Assembly (NCBI GenBank): GCA_900550465.1
Contig: URSC01000002.1
Span: forward strand, 1 to 64,000
DNA from: an uncultured Alistipes sp.
GTDB taxonomy: Bacteria; Bacteroidota; Bacteroidia; Bacteroidales; UBA932
Reading direction: 5' to 3'
Length of the DNA: 64,000 nucleotides
The notes below the pieces were generated by a model, which was given only the letters and a program-made list of their open reading frames with translations, had not been told where the DNA came from and made no database searches. Positions 1 to 8,326 of this stretch are shown piece after piece. Position 1 is the stretch's first letter; each line of letters begins with the position of its first letter. The position numbers and the translations under genes were made by a program.

Positions 1-316
1 CCAGCACCTCCGGCAGCCACGAAGCGACCCGGGCGCCGGCGGTCTCAGCCACGGCCATGGACGCCTCTCCGTCGGAGTACACGGTCAGCCCGGCGAGGGT
101 CATCAGACCCACCACCCCCGGGTCACGGCCGTCCGGCACGGGAATGCTCAGGCGGGAGAGCAGCAACGGCGCACACAGGGAGAAATACAGGATCACATTG
201 AGCAGCACCCTATTGACCCTGAATGTCTTCTGAGAGCGCAGCAGCAGCCTGAAACCGCCCCAAAGCACCGCCAGCACCGCGGCCGAACCGACAGCGTATG
301 TCAGCAGAGCGTTCAT
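1..316 (-). CDS. BlaR1-like M56 membrane peptidase/sensor, N-terminal part only
   Basis: The gene is cut by the left window edge. About 105 residues are visible, starting at the ATG at 316. They contain two hydrophobic stretches, a first membrane helix directly after the start and a second around residues 36-55, as in the N-terminal membrane domain of BlaR1/MecR1-type sensors. The zinc protease motif would lie outside the window, so family membership rests mainly on context: the start is 12 bp after the stop of a BlaI/MecI repressor gene, the usual blaI-blaR1 order. In this family the membrane protease senses an envelope signal and triggers loss of the repressor. The actual ligand cannot be read here. 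Confidence 0.7.
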   Translation of the reverse strand, partial: MNALLTYAVGSAAVLAVLWGGFRLLLRSQKTFRVNRVLLNVILYFSLCAPLLLSRLSIPVPDGRDPGVVGLMTLAGLTVYSDGEASMAVAETAGARVASWLPEVL

Positions 317-328
317 CCTGTTCCGATG

Positions 329-694
329 TTACTTACCTTCCTTCTCGATCATGTCGATGATCTCCTTGAGGTCGTCCACGCTCAGGCGCTCGTTCTCGAC
401 GAACTGCGACACGACCTTCTTGTAGGAGTTGTCCAGATAGTCGCGCACCACTCCGCCCAGATATCTCTGGCCGTACTGCTCGCGGTTCATGGTGGCGGCA
501 TAGCGGTAGGACAGGCCTTCCGGCTTGTGGGTGGTGAAGCCCTTCTTCTCCAGGGAGCGGACCATCGTGGATACCGTGTTGAAATGAGGCTTGGGCTCGG
601 CATACAGGCTGAGCATCTCGGACACTGTCAGCGGGCCGTTGTCCCATAGGAGGTCCATTACCTCTTCCTCGCGTTTTGTGATTTCACTTCTCAT
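329..694 (-). CDS. blaI: BlaI/MecI/CopY family winged-helix repressor
   Basis: A 121-residue protein, the normal length for the family. The N-terminal winged helix starts with ITKREEEVMDLLW and continues through the recognition-helix region FNTVSTMVRSLEKKGF to a wing (SYRY). The C-terminal third is helical and acidic, as in the BlaI dimerisation and cleavage region. It should repress its own operon until the downstream membrane sensor inactivates it. It is followed after 12 bp by the blaR1-like gene. A TATTTTTG box lies about 40 bp upstream of the start. The TonB receptor gene ends 78 bp upstream, so co-regulation with that locus is possible but not shown. Confidence 0.9.
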   Translation of the reverse strand: MRSEITKREEEVMDLLWDNGPLTVSEMLSLYAEPKPHFNTVSTMVRSLEKKGFTTHKPEGLSYRYAATMNREQYGQRYLGGVVRDYLDNSYKKVVSQFVENERLSVDDLKEIIDMIEKEGK

Positions 695-734
695 CTTATT
701 GCGGATTAAATTATTTCTGCGGTTGTTTGCCCTA

Positions 735-742
735 CAAAAATA
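735..742 (-). promoter_or_regulatory. -7 box of the blaI-blaR1 promoter
   Basis: TATTTTTG on the minus strand matches the Bacteroidetes -7 consensus TAnnTTTG, about 40 bp before the blaI start in the short gap after the TonB receptor gene. Confidence 0.5.
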
Positions 743-772
743 ATAAATTTTTCCGTATTGGAAGGAGTTTTT

Positions 773-3472
773 TCAGAAGGTAAAGTAGACCCCGGTGAGA
801 ATGTTCAGCGGCCGGATGCGGTACTCGCAGGAGAACTGCTGGAGGGCGTTGAATACGGAGTAGGCGTAGGTGCGCTGGTTGAGCAGGTTGCGGGCGGTGA
901 GGCTGAACTCTACCCCGTTCTTGAAGCGGTACGCGAGGGAGGCGTCGAGCAGGACGGTGTTCTTGGCCTGGTCGGCGGTGAGCATGGTGTAGTAGTGCTC
1001 GGCGGACAGTTTCAGGTCCAGGCTGCGGTGCGGGGAGAGGTTCAGGGAAAGGGTGTGGCTGAAATTGTCCTTAGACTCGGAGGTGCCGGTGCCTGGCAGG
1101 GAGAGGATGTAATGCGAATAGCCGAGTTCGTAGGAAAGGCTCATCCAGCGGGTCAGGCGGCCGTTGAAGGTCGGGCGCAGGGAAATGGTCTGCGAGAGGT
1201 AGGGGGTACGGACCCCGTCCTGCAGGATGGAGGTGGTGGAGAAATCCATGTAGGACAATGCCACACCGACCTTACCGTTGATGTCGTATATGCCGACGCT
1301 GCTGCTCAGGGAGGCGTACCAGCTCTCGCCGCGGCTTGGGGCATACTCCGTGCCGGTGACGATGTAGTCACCGAGGAAATCCTGGGTGGAGGAGGTCTGG
1401 AGGACGTTCCAGGAGCGGTTGACGGTGCCGTCGATGTAGAACATGTTGACCGGGTCCTTGAAGTTGATGCGGCCGGTGACGCTGTAGGACTTGTCCTGGG
1501 CGGTGTTAAGGGAACCGGAGGTGAGGTAGCGGTAGTTGCGCAGGATGTAGCCGCTGTAGAAATCGTGAATGTCCAGGGCGGAGTTGGACGCGCTGCCGGA
1601 GACGGTCAGGCTCAGGCGCGGCCCGGGCATGTACTTGACGGAGCCGGAGGCGCGGTAGATGAAATGGTCGGTGTCCAGGCCCCAGTACCTGGCCCAGCTG
1701 ACAGGGACGGAGAGACGGGCTTCCCAGCTCTTGGAGTCATACTCCAGCGAAGGGGTGATGTAAGGGCGGATGTATGCGGCGGTCAGATCGTTGCGAAAAT
1801 TTCCGAAGGCACCGGAGACACTGGAGCCGCCCACTCCCTCCAGCCGGCTGTCCAGCCTGCGGACCGAAGCATCGAAGCCTCCCCGAAGGCCGATGGTCAG
1901 GCCGCGGGAGACCCGGAAGTCCGTCGAGACGTAGGTATCCGTATTGAAGTCCAATATGCCCACGCGCTGCCGCTGCACGCTGTCCGCGTCCCCGCTCCCG
2001 TCGCGGAGCACCGTCAGCCGCTGGTCGTACTGCGTGAAATCGTTCTGCGACATCAGGGTCAGGGAGCGGCCGCCCTTCCGGTGGATGTAGCGGAGGTCGT
2101 CGCTGACGGTGATGTACGGCAGGCGGGCCGTCTGGGTGTTGGGGTACTGGCCCGTCATGGTCTGGAGGGCGTCCTGGAACTCCCCTTCGGCCCGGAGCAC
2201 GTTGCGGAAGAAATACCCCTCGCGGTTGGCCTCCGCCTCCACCCGGGCCTGGACGTTGTGCTGCCGGGTCATTGCCTCCTCGCTCTCCGCTATGGTGCGC
2301 TCGCCGTCCTCAAAATAATAAGTGGTCTCAGAGAAATTGGAGGACTCTAAGCGGTCGAATACGTAGGATGCCGAGGCATTGAGCTTCCAGTCATTGCGGA
2401 GCTTCCAGGTATTGGAGGTATTGGCCAGGGCCGAGGTATTGAAGCGCACGCGGTCCGCATCCAGCGGAGCCTCGCTGGTCCCCACGGAGATGAAGCCATC
2501 CTCTCCTCCCCCGCCGGAGCGGTCGTAGATGCCCAGACCGCGGAGATCCCCCGAAAGGTCCTCCCCGGTATTGTTCGTCTTGATATTGTTCACGCTGTTC
2601 CACTTGCGGCCCACCCGCATCAGGAAGAGGTTTCCGTCCCAGAGAGCCTGCGGGTCAGAAGTGACACCGCCCGAGAGAGCCGCCGAGCCCACCCATTTGC
2701 CCCGGGCATGGTCCTGCAGCACCAGGTTGATGGCCGGCTTCTCCCCCGAGGTTATGCCCTTGAGAGCCTTGACCGGCTGATGCTTCTCGATGATCTCGAC
2801 CTTCTTCACGTCCTGGGCCGAAAGATTCCTGGTCAGCAGCGAATAGCGGCCGCCGAGCAGATCCATGCCCTCCACGTAGAGATTGCCGATGGACTCCCCG
2901 TTGTAGTAGATATCCCCGCCCTCGCGCACCTCCACCCCGGGCATCCGCTTCAGCACGTCCGAGATGCTTTTGTCCTGTTGCTCGACGAAACTCTGCACGT
3001 TGAACTCCACCGTATCGCCGAACAGATTGACCTTCGGAGCCCGCACCACCACTTCCTTGATATTCAGGGCCTGCGGCTGCAGTTCCACCCGGATGTCCTG
3101 CCAGTCCGCGACGCTATTCCCGTCAGGGACCAAGGCCAATGTCACCGTAGCGTAGCCCAGCATCGACACCCTTACCGAATCCCCGGCAGCCGGCATCCCG
3201 CTTACCTGCAGCTCGAAGCGCCCCTGCACGTCCGACAGCGCGTACTCCGTACCCTCCTGCCCCGCCGGCACATACAGCACCACTGCTCCAGCCACCGGCG
3301 TGCCTTTCCCGGCTTCCACCACCACGCCGCTTATCACCTCAGACTGCCGCATACCATATTTTTCCAAAGCCTGAACAGACACAGCTCCTGCTTGAAAATA
3401 CCCGATACAAAGCAAAAGTGCACCGACTATAACTGCAAGCCCCCATCCCTGCCTCCACCTTTTCCTTCCCAC
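773..3472 (-). CDS. TonB-dependent outer-membrane receptor with carboxypeptidase-regulatory-like N-terminal domain
   Basis: About 899 residues if translation begins at the GTG at 3472. Order of parts: signal peptide (basic WRQGW, then a hydrophobic core), a carboxypeptidase-regulatory-like beta domain (SGVVVEAGKGTPVAGAVVLY, from about residue 35), a plug domain (ISDVLKRMPGVEV... YVEGMDLLGGRY) and a long beta-barrel ending in an aromatic residue (YFTF). Receptors of this type are commonly found beside GLPGLI proteins, as here, and import a ligand across the outer membrane. The start is uncertain. The reading frame continues without a stop through a whole palindrome array to an ATG at 3946, 27 bp after the upstream stop. 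That start would put about 160 repeat-encoded residues before the signal peptide, so a GTG at 3472 or 3484 is preferred. Confidence 0.85.
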   Translation of the reverse strand: MGRKRWRQGWGLAVIVGALLLCIGYFQAGAVSVQALEKYGMRQSEVISGVVVEAGKGTPVAGAVVLYVPAGQEGTEYALSDVQGRFELQVSGMPAAGDSVRVSMLGYATVTLALVPDGNSVADWQDIRVELQPQALNIKEVVVRAPKVNLFGDTVEFNVQSFVEQQDKSISDVLKRMPGVEVREGGDIYYNGESIGNLYVEGMDLLGGRYSLLTRNLSAQDVKKVEIIEKHQPVKALKGITSGEKPAINLVLQDHARGKWVGSAALSGGVTSDPQALWDGNLFLMRVGRKWNSVNNIKTNNTGEDLSGDLRGLGIYDRSGGGGEDGFISVGTSEAPLDADRVRFNTSALANTSNTWKLRNDWKLNASASYVFDRLESSNFSETTYYFEDGERTIAESEEAMTRQHNVQARVEAEANREGYFFRNVLRAEGEFQDALQTMTGQYPNTQTARLPYITVSDDLRYIHRKGGRSLTLMSQNDFTQYDQRLTVLRDGSGDADSVQRQRVGILDFNTDTYVSTDFRVSRGLTIGLRGGFDASVRRLDSRLEGVGGSSVSGAFGNFRNDLTAAYIRPYITPSLEYDSKSWEARLSVPVSWARYWGLDTDHFIYRASGSVKYMPGPRLSLTVSGSASNSALDIHDFYSGYILRNYRYLTSGSLNTAQDKSYSVTGRINFKDPVNMFYIDGTVNRSWNVLQTSSTQDFLGDYIVTGTEYAPSRGESWYASLSSSVGIYDINGKVGVALSYMDFSTTSILQDGVRTPYLSQTISLRPTFNGRLTRWMSLSYELGYSHYILSLPGTGTSESKDNFSHTLSLNLSPHRSLDLKLSAEHYYTMLTADQAKNTVLLDASLAYRFKNGVEFSLTARNLLNQRTYAYSVFNALQQFSCEYRIRPLNILTGVYFTF

Positions 3473-3481
3473 CTTCTGTTC

Positions 3482-3885
3482 CACCTTCCGAAGGCGGGCA
3501 GTTTCCCGTGTTTTCTGCACACCTTCCGAAGGTGGGTAAATGCAGCACCGCCACGAGAGACGCCTGTCGCCGCATTTCCCCGTCCACCATACCCTTCCCA
3601 CCTTCCGAAGGCGGGCATTTTCCTGCGTTTTCTGCACACCTTCCGAAGGTGAGCAGATGCAGCACCGCCACGAGAGACGCCTGTCGCCGCATTTTCCCGT
3701 CCACCGTACCTTTCCCACCTTCCGAAGGCGGGCATTTTCCTGCGTTTTCCGCACACCTTCCGAAGGTGAGCAGATGCTGCACCGCCACGAGAACCGACTC
3801 TCGCCGCATTTCCCCGTCCACCGTACCTTTCCCACCTTCCGAAGGCGGGCATTTTCCTGCGTTTTCCGCACACCTTCCGAAGGTG
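3482..3885. repeat. Palindrome array 1 (8 copies, reverse orientation)
   Basis: Eight copies of CACCTTCCGAAGGYG start at 3482, 3520, 3599, 3637, 3716, 3754, 3833 and 3871. The spacing alternates 38 and 79 nt, giving a 117-nt unit. The short spacer carries a GCATTTTCCTGCGTTTTCTGC-like stretch and the long spacer CACCGCCACGAGAGACGCC. The array fills the gap between the second GLPGLI gene and the TonB receptor gene and is open in several frames on both strands, so ORFs across it are by-products of the repeat. Only the first palindromes of each pair carry the GGCG ending. Confidence 0.9.
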
Positions 3886-3973
3886 AGCAAGGTCTGCAAA
3901 CGGAGAATTCAGAAATATTGTCAGATAAATGCATCATATCGTTCATTACGTCTCGCAACTCGACCTATTTTAC

Positions 3974-5020
3974 CTATTCTAATATCTCCTGAAACTCGTA
4001 CCTCAGCGCATTGACCAGCTTCGGGTCATTGGGGTCCACCTCCTTGCCCTCCGAAGTGGTAAGCCGGATGCTCGTCACGTCCATGCCGGCGGTGACGAAT
4101 CCGATGGGGTCCTCGATGTAGCGGCGCAGGGTGCGGTAGTACTTGCGCAGGTCGGTGCGGACATACTGCTCGTCCGGCATCATCACCGGCAGACCGGCCA
4201 CCTGACGGATGCCCGTGAGCAGATACACATACTGACAATCAGTATCGTACACGTGCATCACCAGCCCGGGTAGGCCGCAGAACTTCCAGGGCCCTTCGGA
4301 CAGCGGCAGCTCAGGCGCGAACCAGGCCACATAGTCCCGGCCCCGGAATGAGCATTCCGCCCGCCGCACCCGGTACCCCAGCAGTTCCTTCCACTCGTCA
4401 GTCACGACCCAGCCGAAATCCGGCACGGCCTCCACCACCTCGAACCAGTCCAGCATCTTGTCTATCATAGTCATCCGTCCCGTTCTGGGCCAGTTCTTGA
4501 ACAGTTGCACGCTTGTGCCGCCCTTCACGTCCCCGACCGAGGAAAAATCATTAGTTCCGGACTGCACCAGCGAGGTTATCAGCGAATCGCGGTAATACTG
4601 GCTGTAGCTGTAGAACCGCGATATCCCGTCCGGGCCGCCGCACTGCAGCAGCATCACGTCATCGGCGATATCGGTACTGTCGCCCGAGAGCAGGGTCCCC
4701 TCCGGAGTCATCCGCGTCCCCGAGGTCGTGTCCTGCAGCCAGGCATAGCGGTATGTGCACTCTATCAAGGCCGTACCAATCCGCTCATAGCCCTGGGTCT
4801 CCTCCGAGAAAATGGTTACGGTGTTCTGTCCGGCTGCGGCAGGCGGGAACAATATCAGCATCCAGGCCACGACAGCGACTGTATTTACCATTCCCAGGGT
4901 CCTATAGCGCTCACCCCCGCTGCCACCCATGCCGCAACGGCACCGTTTCCCGCGATTTGCTGCCGTTGTGGAAAGAGCACCGGAAAATGCGAAGATGAAA
5001 TCAACGATATATTTTCTCAT
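3974..5020 (-). CDS. GLPGLI family secreted protein (copy 2)
   Basis: A 348-residue frame of the GLPGLI family. The signature CGLPGLVMHVYDTD is present, preceded by GYRVRRAECSFRGRDYVAWF, which is identical in the neighbouring paralogue. GLPGLI proteins are small secreted Bacteroidetes proteins often encoded with TonB receptors; their biochemical role is unknown to me. The start is odd. The ATG at 5020 lies 11 bp after the upstream stop, but residues 15-43 are low-complexity basic sequence coming from a palindromic element at 4932-4971. A second ATG at 4891 opens a clean signal peptide (MVNTVAVVAWMLILFPPAAAGQ region, processed near AAAG), so translation may now begin there. Confidence 0.85.
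   Translation of the reverse strand: MRKYIVDFIFAFSGALSTTAANRGKRCRCGMGGSGGERYRTLGMVNTVAVVAWMLILFPPAAAGQNTVTIFSEETQGYERIGTALIECTYRYAWLQDTTSGTRMTPEGTLLSGDSTDIADDVMLLQCGGPDGISRFYSYSQYYRDSLITSLVQSGTNDFSSVGDVKGGTSVQLFKNWPRTGRMTMIDKMLDWFEVVEAVPDFGWVVTDEWKELLGYRVRRAECSFRGRDYVAWFAPELPLSEGPWKFCGLPGLVMHVYDTDCQYVYLLTGIRQVAGLPVMMPDEQYVRTDLRKYYRTLRRYIEDPIGFVTAGMDVTSIRLTTSEGKEVDPNDPKLVNALRYEFQEILE
4932..4971. repeat. Variant palindromic element inside the 5' end of a GLPGLI gene
   Basis: CCGCAACGGCA at 4932 and TGCCGTTGTGG at 4961 form an imperfect inverted pair around an 18-nt middle. The same pair occurs twice at 52188-52330. It lies within the first 30 codons of the GLPGLI gene and encodes a basic stretch absent from the neighbouring paralogue, which suggests an insertion. 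Confidence 0.6.
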
Positions 5021-5031
5021 AAACTGTGACT

Positions 5032-5955
5032 TTAAAGTATCTCCTGAAAATCAAACTTGAGCTTGAACGGATCGCTCCCGTCCGCCGGCTTTGAGACCCG
5101 CACCGAGGAGATGGCCGAAACATCGACCTCGGAGATTATCAGCATCGGATTCTCATTGTAGCGGCGCAGGGTGCGCAGGTACTTCTCCACATCGGTCCGG
5201 ATATACTGCGCGTCAGGCATTTCCACCCGTATACCGCTGTCCGCCACCGACAGCCCCTGCAGCACGTAATGGTACTGCAGCCGGGTATCATACACCTCCA
5301 GAATCAGCCCGGGCAGACCGCAGAACTTCCAAGGCCCCTCGGACAACGGCAGTTCCGGAGCGAACCATGCCACATAGTCCCGGCCACGGAACGAGCACTC
5401 CGCCCGCCTCACCCGGTATCCCAGCACCTCCTTCCATTCGTCCAATACCCTCCAGCCGAAGTCCGGCACTGCCTCCTCCATCAGATAATTCTCCGTGCCA
5501 ATGACATCGGTCGAAGTCATCCGCCCCGGCTCCGGAAAATTCTTGTACACGGTAAATGCCGTACCGGCCGGCAGCGACCACACGTCCGGCATAGCGCCGC
5601 CTCCTTCTGCGGCAAGCATCAGCGAATCCAGATAGTACCGGTCATAGCTGTAGAACCGCGACACCCCGGAAGGCCCGCCGCACTGCAGCAGCATCATTCC
5701 CCGCTCCACATCCGCACTGTCTCCGGAGACCAGCCCGCCGTCCGCAGACATCCGCGCAGTCGTATCCCGCAGCCAGGAATATCCGTAGCGGCATTCGATC
5801 CGTGCCGTCCCGATACTGTCCATCCGGTAAGCCGCCGGCTTGAACATCACCTGTATCGACTGGCACCTGCCGTCTGTAGGCGAAAATACCATCGGCAGCA
5901 GGCCTCCGAAGAACCATGCCGCAGCATAAAAGATTGCTAGTGAAATTTTTCTCAT
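5032..5955 (-). CDS. GLPGLI family secreted protein (copy 1)
   Basis: A 307-residue protein with an N-terminal signal peptide (MRKISLAIFYAAAWFFGGLLP), then the same core as its neighbour: a Y/F-rich segment, GYRVRRAECSFRGRDYVAWF and the signature CGLPGLILEVYDT. It is the first gene of a minus-strand set GLPGLI-GLPGLI-TonB receptor. The next gene starts 11 bp after its stop, so the pair is probably cotranscribed. The pairing suggests both copies act in the periplasm or at the surface with the receptor. A TAATTTTG box lies about 33 bp upstream. The intact signal peptide here helps show where the second copy was altered. Confidence 0.9.
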   Translation of the reverse strand: MRKISLAIFYAAAWFFGGLLPMVFSPTDGRCQSIQVMFKPAAYRMDSIGTARIECRYGYSWLRDTTARMSADGGLVSGDSADVERGMMLLQCGGPSGVSRFYSYDRYYLDSLMLAAEGGGAMPDVWSLPAGTAFTVYKNFPEPGRMTSTDVIGTENYLMEEAVPDFGWRVLDEWKEVLGYRVRRAECSFRGRDYVAWFAPELPLSEGPWKFCGLPGLILEVYDTRLQYHYVLQGLSVADSGIRVEMPDAQYIRTDVEKYLRTLRRYNENPMLIISEVDVSAISSVRVSKPADGSDPFKLKFDFQEIL

Positions 5956-5987
5956 ATCATCATACGGTTTTGATTGTTTTCCGACAG

Positions 5988-5995
5988 CAAAATTA
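5988..5995 (-). promoter_or_regulatory. -7 box of the GLPGLI/TonB receptor operon
   Basis: TAATTTTG on the minus strand, with TTGAC about 22 bp further upstream, placed 33 bp before the first GLPGLI start. Confidence 0.45.
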
Positions 5996-6074
5996 CCTTA
6001 CCGGATGCATCCAGAACGTCAACAGATGCCTAACAAATGTTAACAACTCTTAACCTACCGGGAAGGCATCTGTG

Positions 6075-6679
6075 CACCTTCGGAAGGTGGGACGGGCACA
6101 ATGTAGGGAGAAACGCAGCTACAGCAGGCTCTCGTAGGGGTTCCGCTTCTGCACACCTTCGGAAGGTGAGATGAAAACGCGGGGAAATTGCACACCTTCG
6201 GAAGGTGGAAAGGGCACAATGTAGGGAGAAACGCGGCTACAGCAGGCTCTCGTAGGGGTTCCGCTTCTGCACACCTTCGGAAGGTGAGATGAAAACGCGG
6301 GGAAATTGCACACCTTCGGAAGGTGGAAAGGGCACAATGTAGGGAGAAACGCGGCTACAGCAGGCTCTCGTAGGGGTTCCGCTTCTGCACACCTTCGGAA
6401 GGTGAGATGAAAACGCGGGGAAATTGCACACCTTCGGAAGGTGGAACGGGCACAATGTAGGGAGAAACGCGGCTACAGCAGGCTCTCGTGGGGGTTCCGC
6501 TTCTGCACACCTTCCGAAGGTGGGACGGAAATGCGGAAAAACAGCACACCTTCGGAAGGTGGAACGGGCATGGTGGAGGGAGAAACGCGGCTACAGCAGG
6601 CTCTCGTGGGGGTTCCGCTTCTGCACACCTTCGAAAGGTGAGGCGAAAATGCGGCAAAACAGCACACCTTCGGAAGGTG
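6075..6679. repeat. Palindrome array 2 (11 copies, forward orientation)
   Basis: Copies of CACCTTCSGAAGGTG start at 6075, 6154, 6193, 6272, 6311, 6390, 6429, 6508, 6547, 6626 and 6665, alternating 79 and 39 nt (118-nt unit). The short spacer reads AGATGAAAACGCGGGGAAATTG and the long one contains GAAACGCGGCTACAGCAGG, followed by a CTCTCGTRGGGGTTCCGC stretch. The three central units are almost identical, so part of the array duplicated recently. The copy at 6626 has one changed base (TTCGAAAGG). The array lies between the divergent GLPGLI and histidine kinase genes. Confidence 0.92.
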
Positions 6680-6726
6680 TGCAGGTTAACGAATGTTAAT
6701 TTCTGCGGATGTCCGGAAACCCTGCG

Positions 6727-6734
6727 TATATTTG
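6727..6734 (+). promoter_or_regulatory. -7 box of the histidine kinase operon
   Basis: TATATTTG, a full match to TAnnTTTG, 57 bp before the kinase ATG and just after palindrome array 2. It supports the ATG at 6791 and argues against starts inside the repeats. Confidence 0.65.
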
Positions 6735-6790
6735 CAGTGCGGCACGTACCACGTACAACGTACCGCCCCACATACACAAACCACCGGACC

Positions 6791-8326
6791 ATGAAGACCA
6801 CACAGAGCAGACGCACATTCATCCTCATCGGCACAGCCGTCGGAGCGGCCCTCGTCGCCGCCATCACTCTTACGATGGTGTGGCTCGTGGACTCGTACCG
6901 CGACAGGCAGCGGGAATTCGAGGGCAGGATAAACTCCGCCCTGGACGAGGCCGTCGATGCCGAGAGGGAGGCCCGCACGACTAAGGGGAGAAGCCTCATC
7001 CTGCTCGAGACCGATACCACGGACGGACTCGACATTTTCAAGGACGTGATCGAGAACATACCGGTCGAGGAGATTGCCTCCATAAAGGTCTACAAAAGCG
7101 GGACAACCTACACCGACGCCATCCGCCGTATCGTAGCCACCGTCCCCGACTCCGACAGCCTGAGCGGCTTCCACACCTCCAACTTCCTGCTGACATTCTA
7201 CGCCATACTGCGCTACAAGGACATATCCTACCCCTGCTCGGTCACAGTCGGAACCGAGGCCAGGGATACGACAGGCCTGAACATATCGATGGACTCCCTG
7301 AAGCGCTTCCTCGACGGATTCGGCCCGGACGTGAAAATCACCGGTTCGTTCACCGTCACCCCGGACAGGGACTCAGTATCCAGGACACTGTACTCCGACA
7401 GCACGGTCATAGACAGGCCGGTGACATTTACCCGCACGATACTCATCGGTGACTCCACGCCCCGGATAGTCTGCACCGTGCAGATGACCGACCCCTCCCG
7501 GGACTTCCTACGGGAAATGGCAGGCCTCATCGCCGGCATCCTCGCCATCACCGCCATCCTCTGCTTCAGCTACATCTACCTGCTGCACACCGTATTCCGC
7601 CAGAAGACCCTCGGCGAGATGCGCCGCGACCTGACCCACAACATCACCCACGAGCTCAAGACCCCGATAGCCACCGCCTCAGCCGCCAGCGAGGCCCTGC
7701 TCGACTATTCCGCCGACGAGGACCCCGAACGCCGCCACCGCTACCTGGAGATCATCCGCGACCAGCTCGGAGCACTCTCCGCAATGGTCGGCCGCATCCT
7801 CGACATCTCCCTCCAGGAACGGGACGACCTGGCATTGAACCCCTCCCCCTGTGACCTGCGAGAAATGCTCCACCGCCTCTGCACCGAGCTGACCGTCAGC
7901 ACCGGATGCCGCGCCCGCATCACCGAGGACTACCCCGAAGGCCCCGCACCAGCCATCACCGCCGACACCTTCCACCTCTCCGCCGCCATCTCCAACATCC
8001 TGGACAATGCGGTCAAATATTCCACCGCCTCCCCCGAAATCACCGTCCGCCTCCGGAAATCAGCCGCCGACGGCAGCATCCGCATCGAGGTGCAGGACAA
8101 TGGCATAGGCATCCCCGCCTCCCAGCGCCGCCGCATCTTCGAGAAATACTACCGCATCCCCACCGGCGACGTGCAGAATGTCAGGGGCTTCGGCATCGGT
8201 CTCTACTACACCCGCCTCGTGGTGGAAAAGCACGGCGGGGCCATCAGCGTCAGCCCAGCTCCGGGCGGCGGCTCGATATTCACCCTCACCCTCAAAGGCA
8301 TTCAGGACAATGGAAAACGCGGATAA
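6791..8326 (+). CDS. Membrane sensor histidine kinase
   Basis: 511 residues: a first membrane helix at about 9-33, a periplasmic sensor region of about 210 residues with no domain I recognise, a second helix at about 247-270, a HisKA domain with the phosphoacceptor in NITHELKTPIATA (His near 287), then an HATPase domain with NILDNAVKY, DNGIGIP and GFGIGLYYTR boxes. It should autophosphorylate and pass phosphate to the regulator encoded next, whose start overlaps its end by 17 bp. The frame extends upstream into the repeat array, but the TATATTTG box at 6727 and the signal-anchor sequence set the start here. The inducing signal is unknown. Confidence 0.93.
   Translation: MKTTQSRRTFILIGTAVGAALVAAITLTMVWLVDSYRDRQREFEGRINSALDEAVDAEREARTTKGRSLILLETDTTDGLDIFKDVIENIPVEEIASIKVYKSGTTYTDAIRRIVATVPDSDSLSGFHTSNFLLTFYAILRYKDISYPCSVTVGTEARDTTGLNISMDSLKRFLDGFGPDVKITGSFTVTPDRDSVSRTLYSDSTVIDRPVTFTRTILIGDSTPRIVCTVQMTDPSRDFLREMAGLIAGILAITAILCFSYIYLLHTVFRQKTLGEMRRDLTHNITHELKTPIATASAASEALLDYSADEDPERRHRYLEIIRDQLGALSAMVGRILDISLQERDDLALNPSPCDLREMLHRLCTELTVSTGCRARITEDYPEGPAPAITADTFHLSAAISNILDNAVKYSTASPEITVRLRKSAADGSIRIEVQDNGIGIPASQRRRIFEKYYRIPTGDVQNVRGFGIGLYYTRLVVEKHGGAISVSPAPGGGSIFTLTLKGIQDNGKRG

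Noticed and set aside
758..2350. A 530-codon plus-strand frame opposite the TonB receptor gene
   Set aside because: It is a GC-rich shadow of a clear receptor gene; its sequence is low in complexity and matches no family I know.
3339..3899. Proteins of repeated PSEG/LRKV-type residues encoded by the palindrome arrays on either strand
   Set aside because: They exist because the unit has few stops in many frames; frames on both strands look equally good and have no start or protein-like composition.
6075..6679. A CRISPR array, because repeats are short, palindromic and regularly spaced
   Set aside because: The spacers are conserved between units, two spacer lengths alternate, and no cas gene is present.
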